A stretch of DNA of 59,867 bases from Chitinophagales bacterium (GCA_023957215.1 JAMLHH010000019.1:1-59867), one strand, 5' to 3'; shown: positions 17,361 to 28,141, numbered from the stretch's first letter. Notes: generated by a model from the sequence alone, not told the origin. Numbers and translations: made by a program.

Positions 17361-18257
17361 TTAAATTTTATCTAAGACCAAAGCTATTTGTACAATCGGA
17401 ATATATAGAAAAGAGGCAAACATCAGTTTCTTAGCTGATTTAACACTCAAATCTATCGTAAGTTGAATCGCAGTTTGTAAATAAATGAAACCGCAAATCA
17501 ATGCAATAATAAATGAAATAACGCCGGCATAATGAAAAATAAAGGGCAAGGCACTTACAAAAAGTAAAGCAATATTATAAATCACAATCTGTATAGCGGC
17601 ATCTCTTGATTTCCCTTTACCGGAAGGCAATAAAGTAAATCCACCTTTTCTGTAATCATCATCCAACACCCAAGCAATCGCCCAAAAGTGCGGCATCTGC
17701 CACAATAATTGAATGATAAATAAAATATAGCCGGCCGTAGTCACATAACCTTGAGCAGCCGCACTACCAATCAATAACGGCAACGCACCGGGAATAGCGC
17801 CAATAAAAACAGCGATAGGACTTATCCGTTTAAATGGAGTATAGATAAATCCATACGTCATAAGTGATAAAGCTGATAAAAGACCAGCAATAGGATTAAA
17901 GTAGAAAGTCAAAAATAAGATACCCACTACTGCATTGACTCCAGCAAAGATAGCAGCTTCGATAATAGAAATCTCACCGGAAGGTAATGGACGATTACTT
18001 GTTCTCGGCATAAGCTTATCAGTATCCTTTTCAATAATTTGATTGATAGAGATAGCGGAACAAGTCACCATTAAACCTCCTACAAATAAGACGACTATAT
18101 CCAACCAATAATAAGCAACCCCTTCAAAAAGATAGGCCATAACAGAAGAAAAAACAACCATCAGGGACAATCTTATTTTAGACAATTGTCCATAAGCCTT
18201 TAATCTTTTAAAAATAAAGCTAATAATACCTTGTTCTGTTTTTGCTAAATTAAGCAT
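17361..18257 (-). CDS. ctaB: Heme O synthase (protoheme IX farnesyltransferase)
   Basis: A 298-residue polytopic UbiA-superfamily prenyltransferase. The first Asp-rich site is NQIIEKDTDKLMPRTSNRPLPSG, the classic heme O synthase motif. The second polar loop contains WAIAWVLDDDYRKGGFTLLPS. It farnesylates heme b to heme O, the precursor of the heme A used by CoxA. It sits between coxA and the subunit III genes. The heme A synthase (CtaA) is not in the window. Confidence 0.95.
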   Translation of the reverse strand: MLNLAKTEQGIISFIFKRLKAYGQLSKIRLSLMVVFSSVMAYLFEGVAYYWLDIVVLFVGGLMVTCSAISINQIIEKDTDKLMPRTSNRPLPSGEISIIEAAIFAGVNAVVGILFLTFYFNPIAGLLSALSLMTYGFIYTPFKRISPIAVFIGAIPGALPLLIGSAAAQGYVTTAGYILFIIQLLWQMPHFWAIAWVLDDDYRKGGFTLLPSGKGKSRDAAIQIVIYNIALLFVSALPFIFHYAGVISFIIALICGFIYLQTAIQLTIDLSVKSAKKLMFASFLYIPIVQIALVLDKI

Positions 18258-18281
18258 CTCTATTCTTTGTTCAAAAGTATA

Positions 18282-20096
18282 TTAATGATTATTACCAAGT
18301 TCTATTTCTCTCTGAGACAAGGGTTCCGTTTGAGGAATAAAGTCTCTTTCTTCATCTTCAAACTTACTAAAGTCATAACTCCATCTATAAACAGTAGGTA
18401 GGTCGCCGGGCCAGTTACCATGAATATCATTAACATTTATAGGAGTCGTCCATTCCAAGCTATTGGCTTCCCAAGGATTCATAGTCTTCATCTTTCTTCC
18501 CTTATAAATACTCCAAAAGAAATTGATTACAAATATAAATTGCGTAAAGAATACAACTATAGAAGCTGTCGTAATCAATATATTCATATTATCGTACTCT
18601 GCGAAAGCTCTAAATTCATGGAAAGAATAATATCTTCTTGGAACACCGGACATACCCAAATAATGCATCGGCCAAAAAATTAAATAAGCACCGACAAAAG
18701 TGATAATAAAATGTACATAGCCAAGTGTTTCGTTCATGAATCTACCATAAAACTTAGGAAACCAATGATAAACGCCTGCAAACATACCAAAGAAAGCCGC
18801 TACACCCATTACCAAGTGAAAGTGTGCAATAATAAAGTAAGTATCGTGAATTTGAATATCAATAGTAGCATTACCCATCCAAATACCGGTAAGACCACCG
18901 GAAATAAACATTGACACAAAACCCAAACAGAATAATGCCGCAGGAGTCATCTGAATATTACCCCGCCATATCGTCGTCAGCCAGTTAAAGACCTTGATAG
19001 AAGATGGTACAGCTATCAACATGGAAAATAACATAAACACCGATCCAAGGAAAGGATTCATCCCTGAAACAAACATGTGGTGTGCCCATACTAAAATACT
19101 CATTACAACAATACCCAAAAGTGAATAAACCATCATGTGGTAACCAAAAACCGGTTTTCTTGAATTTACAGAAAGAATCTCAGATACAATACCCATTGCA
19201 GGCATGACGGCAATATATACTTCAGGATGTCCTAAGAACCAAAATAAATGTTGAAATAAAATCGGATTACCTCCAGAATATGACAAAGCTTGTCCGCCTA
19301 CATATAAATCGGACAAATAAAAACTCGTATGTAAACCTCTATCAAAAATCAATAAAACAACTGAGGCAAATAGTACAGGGAAAGATAATAAACCAATAAT
19401 AGCAGTAAAGAAAAGTGCCCAAACTGTCAAAGGCATCCTAAACATGGTCATACCTTTTGTTCTAAGATTAAGAACTGTAGAAATATAATTCAAACCGCCC
19501 ATAATTTGAGAGGCTATAAAGAAAACCATACTACATAACCACAAAGACATACCCATACCCGACCCTGGTGATGCCTGCGGCAAAACACTCAATGGAGGAT
19601 AAATGGTCCATCCGGCGGATGCCATACCAGTAGGAAGGAACAAGGAAGCCAACATAACGACAGAAGCAATAAAGAAAAGCCAATATGATATAGCATTTAC
19701 CATAGGAGAAGCCATATCTCTTGCCCCAATTTGTAATGGTATTAAAAAGTTTGAATATGTTCCGGACATACCTGCCGTCAACACAAAGAATACCATGATG
19801 GTCCCATGCATTGTTACAAGTCCGTAATAAGCTTCTGTAGAAAGCCTTCCCCCTTCAAACCAATGACCAAAAAGGGTTTCCAACAATGGAAATGTCGCAT
19901 CCGGCCATGCTAATTGAATTCTAAACAATACGGAGAAAAGACCTCCAACCATTGCCCAAAACATTCCGGTTAGAAGAAACTGTTTAGCAATGGTTTTATG
20001 ATCCGTACTAAATATATATTTAGTTAAAAAAGTTTGTTTATGATGATGAGCAGTGTGTGCCATCGAAAATTGTCCAGGTATTGTATCAGTAGTCAT
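18282..20096 (-). CDS. coxA: Cytochrome c oxidase subunit I (aa3 type)
   Basis: A 604-residue catalytic subunit. The heme-copper ligands are visible: low-spin heme His in VTMHGTIMVFF, the CuB His and cross-linked Tyr in WFLGHPEVYIAVMP, the His pair in WAHHMF, and HDTYFIIAHFHLVMG for the high-spin and second low-spin ligands. The HPEVY tyrosine marks an A-type oxidase. Extra N- and C-terminal hydrophilic segments flank the membrane core. It is 42 bp downstream of coxB. Confidence 0.97.
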   Translation of the reverse strand: MTTDTIPGQFSMAHTAHHHKQTFLTKYIFSTDHKTIAKQFLLTGMFWAMVGGLFSVLFRIQLAWPDATFPLLETLFGHWFEGGRLSTEAYYGLVTMHGTIMVFFVLTAGMSGTYSNFLIPLQIGARDMASPMVNAISYWLFFIASVVMLASLFLPTGMASAGWTIYPPLSVLPQASPGSGMGMSLWLCSMVFFIASQIMGGLNYISTVLNLRTKGMTMFRMPLTVWALFFTAIIGLLSFPVLFASVVLLIFDRGLHTSFYLSDLYVGGQALSYSGGNPILFQHLFWFLGHPEVYIAVMPAMGIVSEILSVNSRKPVFGYHMMVYSLLGIVVMSILVWAHHMFVSGMNPFLGSVFMLFSMLIAVPSSIKVFNWLTTIWRGNIQMTPAALFCLGFVSMFISGGLTGIWMGNATIDIQIHDTYFIIAHFHLVMGVAAFFGMFAGVYHWFPKFYGRFMNETLGYVHFIITFVGAYLIFWPMHYLGMSGVPRRYYSFHEFRAFAEYDNMNILITTASIVVFFTQFIFVINFFWSIYKGRKMKTMNPWEANSLEWTTPINVNDIHGNWPGDLPTVYRWSYDFSKFEDEERDFIPQTEPLSQREIELGNNH

Positions 20097-20138
20097 TTAT
20101 TTGATTTTTATATAGTTTTATATATCAAAACAATCTAA

Positions 20139-21119
20139 TTAATTTTGAGCTAAAATATTTGTTTCGAAATAAGAATCTTGTTCAGATAGCCATTTTTTAT
20201 ATTCCTCTTCAGTAACAATCTTCACAACTCTTCTCATATTCCAATGTCCGGTTCCACACAGTTGATTACAAGCCAATTCGTAATCAAAGTCAGGATCATT
20301 TTTAATTTCCCTCATTTTTTCAGTAGTTATAGTCGGTCTAAACCAAAATTTGGTAGGAACACCCGGTACAGCATCCATCATCAATCTAAAGTCCGGCAAA
20401 TATACACTGTGGATGACATCCAAAGCACCAATATTAATAAGAATAGGCGTATTAACAGGTAATACGATATCGTCATCATCAATAATATCATCACGACTTG
20501 ATTTATCAGTCCATTTCACCCCTAACTCATTACTTGAATTAACCAAGGTAAAATCTCTTGGACCTAATTCGTTATCAGGACCACCATATCTTACATGCCA
20601 TGCAAATTGCTTACCTGTAATTTCTATCTGTACAGCATCCGTAGGAGCATCGGAGAAAACCTTAAACCATTTTTCAACACCCATAACGATTAAGATAATA
20701 AAAGTTACGGTAGGAACGATAGTCCAAATAAATTCCAATTTGTTATTTTCCGGATAGTAGAGAGCCTTACGATTTTTCCTATATCTATATTTCCACGCAA
20801 AATAGAAAAGTAAAAAATTAGTAATGACAAAGACGACACCGGTAATTACCAAACTCACAACGATTAAGCTCTGTATCCATTTGCCATGTTCTGATGCCGG
20901 TACAGTTAGAAACTTATGCCATTCTGTGAAGATAGTAATACCAATAAACAGTCCTAAAAATACGCCGGATGCGGCAAACCAAAAAGCCTGTGTTCTAGAA
21001 GAATCTTCTCTACGTTGTTTCTCGTCTTTAATAAGGGAAATAAGCTCTACTGCCTTACCCACATGTGCGATAACCACATATACCAAGATAATTGCCAGTG
21101 CTATAAGTAATAATTGCAT
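20139..21119 (-). CDS. coxB: Cytochrome c oxidase subunit II (CuA)
   Basis: A 326-residue protein with about four N-terminal membrane segments rather than the usual two, followed by a periplasmic cupredoxin domain. The CuA site is complete: His in VIHSVYLPDFR and the ACNQLCGTGHWNM cluster (Cys, Cys, His, Met). No cytochrome c domain is fused at the C-terminus, so electrons probably arrive from the c-hemes of the preceding complex III genes. It is 31 bp downstream of actF. Confidence 0.95.
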   Translation of the reverse strand: MQLLLIALAIILVYVVIAHVGKAVELISLIKDEKQRREDSSRTQAFWFAASGVFLGLFIGITIFTEWHKFLTVPASEHGKWIQSLIVVSLVITGVVFVITNFLLFYFAWKYRYRKNRKALYYPENNKLEFIWTIVPTVTFIILIVMGVEKWFKVFSDAPTDAVQIEITGKQFAWHVRYGGPDNELGPRDFTLVNSSNELGVKWTDKSSRDDIIDDDDIVLPVNTPILINIGALDVIHSVYLPDFRLMMDAVPGVPTKFWFRPTITTEKMREIKNDPDFDYELACNQLCGTGHWNMRRVVKIVTEEEYKKWLSEQDSYFETNILAQN

Positions 21120-21150
21120 GTTTGTTATTTTAAATTTTTCTTATGAAGTC

Positions 21151-22356
21151 TTATATCTGATTTTCGTAACTTTCTCGAATATAAGGATGTGTGCTAGATT
21201 CCAAATCTGTATATTTTGACAAAGTATTTAAACTGATATAGACAAAAATACTAGAAATGCTAATAAATGTACCTATACCTATTAAATTAAATCCTCCACC
21301 TCCTTCAACTAATTCGGGTACTATCATAGTAAAGAAGTCAAAATAATGTCCCACTATAATGATAGAGCCTATAATGATAGGAGTCCAATAGTTTCTTTTT
21401 GCATCTCTTTTAATCAAAGTCAGGAATGGTATGACGAAATTCAAGATTAAGTTTAAGTAGAAAATCTCTGAATAACCATTCATTCTTTTTGTGAAATAAA
21501 TAGTTTCTTCCGGAATATTAGCATACCATATCAACATATATTGAGAAAACCATAGATATGTCCAAAATATAGAAGCGGCAAAAATATAGATACCGACATT
21601 GTGCCAGTGATTTTCATTGACACGAGGAAGGTAATCATTTCTCTTTAAATATATAACTGTAATATACAAGATACAAAACATAGTTGCTGATGCAGACGCC
21701 AGCGTGTACCAAGTAAACATCGTACTATACCAGTGCGGTTGGATAGACATTGTCCAATCCCAAGTACCAAAGGTATTAATACCCATCGCAATGATAACAA
21801 TACTTGCAGCCGCAATGGCTCTACTTTTATCAAACAATTTAACGGAAGGATTTTCATCCATATCTGTTAAATTCTTTTTCCACATAAAATATAAGGCAAG
21901 TGTAGTACCTAATAAGACAATAGCAAATGCCCAAAATCTTGTCGGATTTAAGTAATCGTGTTTGGAAGCCAATACCTCATCAAAATCAGGACTTCCCTCA
22001 ATATACAAAGAAGCATGAGTCCAATGGAATAAATCATGACTGAATACGGCAAAGAAAATTATCATCAAACCGACTGAAAAAGGTAAAGTACCTCCAATCG
22101 CTAAAAGTATTTTCTGAATCTGTATATGCCATCCACCTAAAGCTAATGTAGTAGCTGAGAGGAAAAACATGGCAGCGACACCTACCCAAAAGGAATAAAT
22201 AACAACGGTATAAACGTTGGCAATAATTTGGGTATTGAGTGAATGTGAAGTATCGTTCCATTTTGTAGCTAATCCTATCGCAAAAAGAATTAAACCTCCG
22301 ATAAATCCCTTTATGAGGAAGCTTTTTGCCGAAGATGTAAAATTATAAGTGTTCAT
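21151..22356 (-). CDS. actF: Alternative complex III subunit ActF (NrfD-like membrane protein)
   Basis: A 401-residue protein with about ten predicted membrane segments, including FWAFAIVLLGTTLALYFMWK and FWTYLWFSQYMLIWYANIPEE. It is the smaller of two NrfD/PsrC-like quinol-oxidising subunits of alternative complex III, paired with ActC. The assignment rests on membrane pattern and on its place after actE and before coxB. Confidence 0.9.
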   Translation of the reverse strand: MNTYNFTSSAKSFLIKGFIGGLILFAIGLATKWNDTSHSLNTQIIANVYTVVIYSFWVGVAAMFFLSATTLALGGWHIQIQKILLAIGGTLPFSVGLMIIFFAVFSHDLFHWTHASLYIEGSPDFDEVLASKHDYLNPTRFWAFAIVLLGTTLALYFMWKKNLTDMDENPSVKLFDKSRAIAAASIVIIAMGINTFGTWDWTMSIQPHWYSTMFTWYTLASASATMFCILYITVIYLKRNDYLPRVNENHWHNVGIYIFAASIFWTYLWFSQYMLIWYANIPEETIYFTKRMNGYSEIFYLNLILNFVIPFLTLIKRDAKRNYWTPIIIGSIIIVGHYFDFFTMIVPELVEGGGGFNLIGIGTFISISSIFVYISLNTLSKYTDLESSTHPYIRESYENQI

Positions 22357-22383
22357 GTGTCTTTTCTTTAATCGTTTAGGTTT

Positions 22384-22998
22384 TTAATTTTTGGTTACAA
22401 CTTCAGCAGTTTCAGAATCGTTGCCAGATTTACCAGAGTGTGCATCTTGTAAGCTTTTTACATAAGACAAAACCAACCACCTTTCTCTATGGTCTAATTG
22501 TGAGGCATGAGAACCCATCATCCCTTTTCCATACATGACAGTATGATATCTTTGCCCCTCCGGTTTTGACATTAAATCATCAGAGAAATAAGATGGAGGA
22601 GGAGGAAATTTATCAATTTCTACCAAATGACCTTGACCGTCCCCTTTTTCACCATGACAGATTGCACAATATCTCAAAAACAATTTTTTCCCGTCTTTTG
22701 AAATCTCATCAGCGGTAAAATCAAATGGATTGTGAATTTCAGTAGCAGCTCTTTCATATCCCTCAGGGGTGTTTGGCAATGGATAAGTATATTTACCGAC
22801 TGCTATTGCACCCTCGGCAGGCAATTGGTTAGTGTAACCGGAAGGGTAAACCGGATTTTCACTATGTGCATCATAAGCTACTGAATGAACCATTTCCGGC
22901 ATATACTCATAACCGGGATTGTTTCCACCGGGTGAACATGCATAAAAAACAGTTCCTGATAAAAGTATTGTTAATATATATTTTCCTTTTCGCAACAT
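22384..22998 (-). CDS. actE: Alternative complex III subunit ActE, mono-heme cytochrome c lipoprotein
   Basis: A 204-residue lipoprotein. The signal peptide ends in a lipobox (VFYAC, Cys about 21). One heme c motif, CAICHG, lies within FLRYCAICHGEKGDGQG. A Met-rich segment (GKGMMGSH) probably supplies the axial ligand. It should pass electrons from the ActA/ActB side towards the oxidase. Confidence 0.92.
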   Translation of the reverse strand: MLRKGKYILTILLSGTVFYACSPGGNNPGYEYMPEMVHSVAYDAHSENPVYPSGYTNQLPAEGAIAVGKYTYPLPNTPEGYERAATEIHNPFDFTADEISKDGKKLFLRYCAICHGEKGDGQGHLVEIDKFPPPPSYFSDDLMSKPEGQRYHTVMYGKGMMGSHASQLDHRERWLVLSYVKSLQDAHSGKSGNDSETAEVVTKN

Positions 22999-23018
22999 CT
23001 TGCAGTTTTTATTTTCTT

Positions 23019-23540
23019 TTAAAATTCTTTTTCAAATACTTCAACAGCTCCTTCTTTCTTTAAGAACTCACTTAAATTAGATTTATTAGATGAATCTTTA
23101 GTCATATCAAACGTGATAGCAAACATATCATCTGTCAATCTCGGATCTATAATTTCAGGTTTCTTGCCAGGATAAAGATTATTCAAATAATAGAATGTCA
23201 ACACCATTCCAACACCGGAAAACAATACGGTAAATTCAAACATAATCGGAATCCAAGCAGGAAGCGCAAATACGGGTTTACCACCAAAGTTGATAGGATA
23301 GTTAACAGCGTTAGCAAATGCCATCAAACTAAAAGCAGTGATAGTTCCGGTCAAACCAAAAATAAAACCGGCAGTATGCAACTTCGTTCTTCTCATTTTC
23401 ATTTTATCCTCAATGCCGTGAACCGGAAAGGGTGTATATACATCTGACATTTCCATATTTTGCTCTACTGCATTTTCGATTGCATGCAATAAAGTATGGT
23501 CGTCGTCAAATAATCCAACTAAATATTTTTTTGTACTCAT
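23019..23540 (-). CDS. actD: Alternative complex III subunit ActD (DUF3341)
   Basis: A 173-residue protein with a soluble N-terminal domain (KYLVGLFDDDHTLLHAI, YTPFPVHGIED) and two membrane helices (residues about 55-80 and 98-120). The DUF3341 opening and the helices match ActD. It is a structural subunit without cofactors. It starts 11 bp after actC. Confidence 0.93.
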   Translation of the reverse strand: MSTKKYLVGLFDDDHTLLHAIENAVEQNMEMSDVYTPFPVHGIEDKMKMRRTKLHTAGFIFGLTGTITAFSLMAFANAVNYPINFGGKPVFALPAWIPIMFEFTVLFSGVGMVLTFYYLNNLYPGKKPEIIDPRLTDDMFAITFDMTKDSSNKSNLSEFLKKEGAVEVFEKEF

Positions 23541-23551
23541 TCAATTTTGGT

Positions 23552-24994
23552 TTAATCAATTTTATAAATTAATCTGGCATCAGCATCGTGATAAGCAGGC
23601 TGATCTTTCACCTCTTCCATTTGTTCTTTTCTATATTGGTTGCCTGAAGTTTTAAGAATGGATTTTACTTCTGCAATTGCAACCACAGGGAAATATCTGC
23701 TAAATAGTAAGAACAAAGTCAAGAAGATACCTCCTGTACCAACATAAATACCTACTTCTACCCATGTAGGTGCATAGCTCGTCCAACTGGATGGTAGATA
23801 GTCTCTATGTAGAGAGATTGCAATAATTACAAAACGTTCAAACCACATACCTATATTTACTATAATGGATGCAAAGAAAGTAAAAGCTATATTTCTTCTT
23901 AACTTTTTTATCCAGAAGAATTGAGGGAAAATCAAGTTACAACTCATCATTGACAAATAAGCCCACCAATACGGACCGAAAGCACGGTTAGCAAATGCAT
24001 ATTGTTCTATCATAGAACCTGAATACCATGCGACAAATAATTCTGTCAAATAAGCCGTACCCACCATTGTACCTGTCAACAAGAGGATTTTATTCATTGA
24101 TTCAATGTGTGCAATGGTAATATAGTCTTGTAAACCCATAATTTTTCGAGCCACTATCATCAAAGTCAATACCATCGCAAAACCGGAAAAGATAGCTCCG
24201 GCAACGAAGTAAGGCGGCATAATGGTTGTGTGCCAACCGGGAATGACAGAGGTAGCAAAGTCAAAGGATACTATTGTGTGAACTGAAAGTACCAAAGGTG
24301 TAGCAATACCGGCTAAAATCAAAACCAAAGATTCAAATCTTTCCCAGTGTTTTGCAGTGCCTATCCAACCAAAAGACATGATATTATAAAAATTCCATCT
24401 AAAAGTACCTGGTTTTGAACGATCTCTAATGGTTGCAAAATCAGGCAATAGACCTGTGTACCAAAATAGCAAAGAGATTGTCAAATAAGTAGTTACCGCA
24501 AAAACGTCCCACAAAAGAGGAGAGTTAAAGTTTGTCCACAAAGGACCTCTTGTATTGGGATAAGGGAAAATAAAGAATACATCCCAAGGACGACCTGTAT
24601 GAAGTAGTACAAACAAACCTGCACAAACTACCGCAAAGATGGTCATTGCTTCTGCTGCACGATTTACACCGGTACGCCATCTTTGTCTAAATAGCAGCAA
24701 GATAGCAGAAATCAAAGTACCAGCGTGTCCAATACCAATCCACCAAACAAAATTAGTGATATCCCATGCCCAACCTACCGTGGAGTTAACTCCCCAAGTA
24801 CCAATACCATAACAGATAGTCCATGTTAAACAAAATACGCCAAATAGCGCTACCAATCCGGCCAATCCAACCGAAATAAGCCATACCAATCCCGGCGTAC
24901 CTTCCGTAGGATGAACAATATCATCAGTAATTTGTCTGTACGTCTTGTTGCCGGTAATTAACGGCTCTCTTAAAGGTGATTCAAAATGACTCAT
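23552..24994 (-). CDS. actC: Alternative complex III subunit ActC (NrfD/PsrC-like)
   Basis: A 480-residue polytopic protein of about ten helices in the NrfD/PsrC family. It includes WVNSTVGWAWDITNFVWWIG-type segments, VNRAAEAMTIFAVVCAGLF and FGPYWWAYLSMMSCN. It is the main quinol-binding membrane subunit. It follows actB with a one-base gap, so translation is probably coupled. Confidence 0.95.
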   Translation of the reverse strand: MSHFESPLREPLITGNKTYRQITDDIVHPTEGTPGLVWLISVGLAGLVALFGVFCLTWTICYGIGTWGVNSTVGWAWDITNFVWWIGIGHAGTLISAILLLFRQRWRTGVNRAAEAMTIFAVVCAGLFVLLHTGRPWDVFFIFPYPNTRGPLWTNFNSPLLWDVFAVTTYLTISLLFWYTGLLPDFATIRDRSKPGTFRWNFYNIMSFGWIGTAKHWERFESLVLILAGIATPLVLSVHTIVSFDFATSVIPGWHTTIMPPYFVAGAIFSGFAMVLTLMIVARKIMGLQDYITIAHIESMNKILLLTGTMVGTAYLTELFVAWYSGSMIEQYAFANRAFGPYWWAYLSMMSCNLIFPQFFWIKKLRRNIAFTFFASIIVNIGMWFERFVIIAISLHRDYLPSSWTSYAPTWVEVGIYVGTGGIFLTLFLLFSRYFPVVAIAEVKSILKTSGNQYRKEQMEEVKDQPAYHDADARLIYKID

Positions 24995-24995
24995 A

Positions 24996-27900
24996 TTATC
25001 CTATTACTTCTTTTGCTTCAAATGTAAATTGTGGTTTCTCATCTTTGTTTCTGATTTTCACTTGATAACCTACATTAGGTAAAAAGTGTTGCTCTTCATA
25101 TATGTGATAGTTTCTACCACTTTCAAAGAATATTTTATGTACTTCACTGTTCTCATCGTTTCTATCTCCAAATGTAATAGCTCCGGTCGGACATGCAGTT
25201 TGACAAGCAGGTTTGATTTCACCATCTTTTAGAGGTCTCCCTTCTGCTTTTGCATGAAGTTTGCCTTCTTGTATTCTTTGAACACAGAATGTACATTTTT
25301 CCATAACCCCTCTTGATCTAACTGTCACATCTGGGTTTAAAATCATTCTTGTCAAATCAGAGAACATATATTTTGCATCAGTATGGTCATTCCATGCTCC
25401 AAAAGCATCATTTCCTTGGTAGTCATACCAGTTAAAACGACGCACTTTAAATGGACAATTGTTTGCACAATATTTCGTACCAATACATCTGTTATAAGCC
25501 ATTTGGTTCAATCCTTCAGAACTATGGCTGGTTGCATTGACCGGACAAACATTTTCGCATGGAGCATTATCACAGTGTTGACACATCATCGGTTGGAAAG
25601 TAACATCCGGATTGTCCGGATTTCCACTGTAATATCTATCTATTCTCATCCAATGCATTGTACGAGAGTTAGATGCTTCTTTTCTACCTACCACAGGAAC
25701 ATTGTTTTCTACATTACAAGCAATTACACAAGCATTACAGCCGATACAAGCATTCATATCCACAACCATACTCCAGTGGTGTCCTGGTGTGTCAAAGCCT
25801 TTATAAAGAGTAGTCAAATGTTTTTGAATTTGCTCTCTATCCTCATTACCTGCCTTGTCGTTTGCTTGATATTGAGAAAGGTTAGCTTCTTTAACGATGG
25901 TGCTTCTATATCTTTTAGGTCTTCCAGGAAGGTTGTTGTCCTCTTGGAGAGTGTGATATCTTTGAGTTAAAGCGATTGTTTTCTTTTCCTTCAAAGTCTC
26001 ATAGGTTGCACCCACAGAAGTATAAGTGATAGAATCTTTATCAAAGCTAACATAAGGATATACATTTTCTCCTGCACCATAAACAGCAGGTCCAAATCCT
26101 TCATTTCTACCAAAACCTAAAGCAATTGCAATGGTATCAGGTGCTTGGCCATAAGAAATAACCACCGGCAAGATAATTTCTTTACCATTTACGGTCACTT
26201 TTCCGGTAGGAACACTTGAGTGTTGCTCCATTGCTTTAATTCCATTACTTACAGCATAAGAGTAAGGCAAAGAAATAACATTGTCCCAAGAAACTTTTGT
26301 AATGGGATCCGGCAATTCCAATAAGAATGGGTTATTGGCTTGTTTACCTTCTGCGATAGAAACAGATTCATAGATAATCAATTCCAAACCATCAGTTTTA
26401 GGTAATTTTGTATCTATTGCAGCAACAGTTGCTCCGACATCAATAGAACCGGATACATCACTATTGGTATTATTAACAAATCCTGCCTGTAAAGCTGATT
26501 CCCAAGAGGTATTTCCCAAATTGAGAGGGACATTACTTGTAAACGTTTGTCCCACTGTCTCTGTCAAGTTTCTTGCAGTAGTAGGCGCACCGGCAAAGTT
26601 CATTAATGACTCAGCAACTTGTCTTGTTTTAAACAACTGATTAATCGTTGGCTGAGCAAAAGAGATATATCCTTTTTTAGGCTCTAATACATCCCAAGAT
26701 TCCAAATAGTGGTTATCAGGTGTAATGTATTGTACAAGCTCGGCAGTTTCGTCTAATCTTTCAGCAAAAGATACTGAAAGCGCTGCTTTAGAAATAATAG
26801 ATTTGAACTTTTCTGAAAAAGGTGTATCATAAACAGGGTTAGCACCCAACATTAGGATAGCTTTAACAGAAGTGTCATCAGCCAAAGCTTTTAATGCTTC
26901 ATCGTTTCCTTGTTTAAAGTTGAGAGGATTTCCGGTATCAATAGTTGAACCGTAGTTACCCAATAATCCGTTGATAGCATTTGTCAATAATTGGATATCT
27001 ACATTATTTGTTCCTGATACTACGATGGATTCACCTTTATTAGCCAATAATTCTTTGGATAATTTATTGATTCCTTCATCAAAATCATTTGCACTTACAT
27101 TTCCCAAGGTAGAAGTTCCTAAAGCACTTGCAATTTTATTATAAAGTGCTATCAAAACCATTTTTTCTTGAGAAGGCTTGATAGGATACTTATAGTCAGC
27201 CGTAGAGCCGGTGATAGTCACATTGGATTGAAACTGATAGTGACGAGACATGGTAGGATTCTCTTTGGTAGGAACTCTCCTTGCAGCATATCTTCTTGCA
27301 TTTTCAGTCGTATTTACCCAAGTACCCAAAAAGTCGCAATTAAAACCTGCGATTACTTTTGCTTTATCAAAAAGATAAGTAGGGATGATTGCACTTCCCA
27401 AGCTTATTTTATTTGCCTTGCGTATAGCATATACAGAAACCGGATCATAAGTAATCACTTCTGTTGTAGGATATTTCGTTTGAAAGGTTTGTAATGCTTT
27501 TTGAGTAACTAAAGAATAGTTCGTATTACCCAAGACAACAATTTTACCTCCCGCAGCAGCAATAGAGTCTAATTTTGAAGAAATTTCATTATCAGCTTGC
27601 TCCCAAGTGATGGACTCACCTTTTTTTCTTGGTTGGACTATTCTTGCTACATCATATAAACTCAAAACAGAGGCCTGCATTCTGGCAGTCGTACCTCCTT
27701 TTGTGAAAGGTGCATTTGGATTGCCTTCTATTTTGATAGGTCTGTTTTCTCTTGTTTTTACCAAGATAGAAGCAAAATCTCCACCTTCTGCATAAGAGGA
27801 AGCGAAATAATCTGCCACGCCCGGAACCAATTCAGGGATTCTGCTATCTTTATCTAAATCAAAAACGTAAGGGATAGATTTTCTAACCGGCGTTTTACAA

Positions 27901-28103
27901 GAGGTTGCTACCACAGCAGCAGAAACTCCAAAACCCATCATTTTTAAAAACTCTCTCCTTCCGGTGGATTCGACCTTAGCACCTTCTTCAACATAATCAA
28001 AAGTTGTGGTTACTTCGTCTTTAAACTCTTTGGAGGAGAGCTCTTTATAAAGCTCGGTTTCCTCTTTTTGCTCTAAATCCTGCCAATATTTATTGTTACT
28101 CAT
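24996..28103 (-). CDS. actB: Alternative complex III subunit ActB (molybdopterin-oxidoreductase-like with Fe-S domain)
   Basis: A 1035-residue periplasmic subunit exported by Tat: TGRREFLKMMGFG sits near residue 50, followed by a Cys in ATSC that may be lipidated. Residues about 60-740 form a molybdopterin-oxidoreductase-like domain, which in alternative complex III carries no molybdenum. The C-terminal domain has four cysteine clusters for Fe-S centres: CIGCNACVIAC, CQHCDNAPCENVC, CIGTKYCANNC and CTFCVQ with CQTACP. It should relay electrons from quinol to the c-hemes. Generic annotation as a molybdopterin oxidoreductase would mislead. Confidence 0.95.
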   Translation of the reverse strand: MSNNKYWQDLEQKEETELYKELSSKEFKDEVTTTFDYVEEGAKVESTGRREFLKMMGFGVSAAVVATSCKTPVRKSIPYVFDLDKDSRIPELVPGVADYFASSYAEGGDFASILVKTRENRPIKIEGNPNAPFTKGGTTARMQASVLSLYDVARIVQPRKKGESITWEQADNEISSKLDSIAAAGGKIVVLGNTNYSLVTQKALQTFQTKYPTTEVITYDPVSVYAIRKANKISLGSAIIPTYLFDKAKVIAGFNCDFLGTWVNTTENARRYAARRVPTKENPTMSRHYQFQSNVTITGSTADYKYPIKPSQEKMVLIALYNKIASALGTSTLGNVSANDFDEGINKLSKELLANKGESIVVSGTNNVDIQLLTNAINGLLGNYGSTIDTGNPLNFKQGNDEALKALADDTSVKAILMLGANPVYDTPFSEKFKSIISKAALSVSFAERLDETAELVQYITPDNHYLESWDVLEPKKGYISFAQPTINQLFKTRQVAESLMNFAGAPTTARNLTETVGQTFTSNVPLNLGNTSWESALQAGFVNNTNSDVSGSIDVGATVAAIDTKLPKTDGLELIIYESVSIAEGKQANNPFLLELPDPITKVSWDNVISLPYSYAVSNGIKAMEQHSSVPTGKVTVNGKEIILPVVISYGQAPDTIAIALGFGRNEGFGPAVYGAGENVYPYVSFDKDSITYTSVGATYETLKEKKTIALTQRYHTLQEDNNLPGRPKRYRSTIVKEANLSQYQANDKAGNEDREQIQKHLTTLYKGFDTPGHHWSMVVDMNACIGCNACVIACNVENNVPVVGRKEASNSRTMHWMRIDRYYSGNPDNPDVTFQPMMCQHCDNAPCENVCPVNATSHSSEGLNQMAYNRCIGTKYCANNCPFKVRRFNWYDYQGNDAFGAWNDHTDAKYMFSDLTRMILNPDVTVRSRGVMEKCTFCVQRIQEGKLHAKAEGRPLKDGEIKPACQTACPTGAITFGDRNDENSEVHKIFFESGRNYHIYEEQHFLPNVGYQVKIRNKDEKPQFTFEAKEVIG

Positions 28104-28141
28104 TTATTATTTCTTTTGAGAATATTTTACTAAAATTTATA

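Noticed and set aside
24996..28103. A molybdenum-dependent oxidoreductase
   Set aside because: Gene order actABCDEF and the Tat plus four-cluster architecture identify ActB, which in this family has no molybdopterin.
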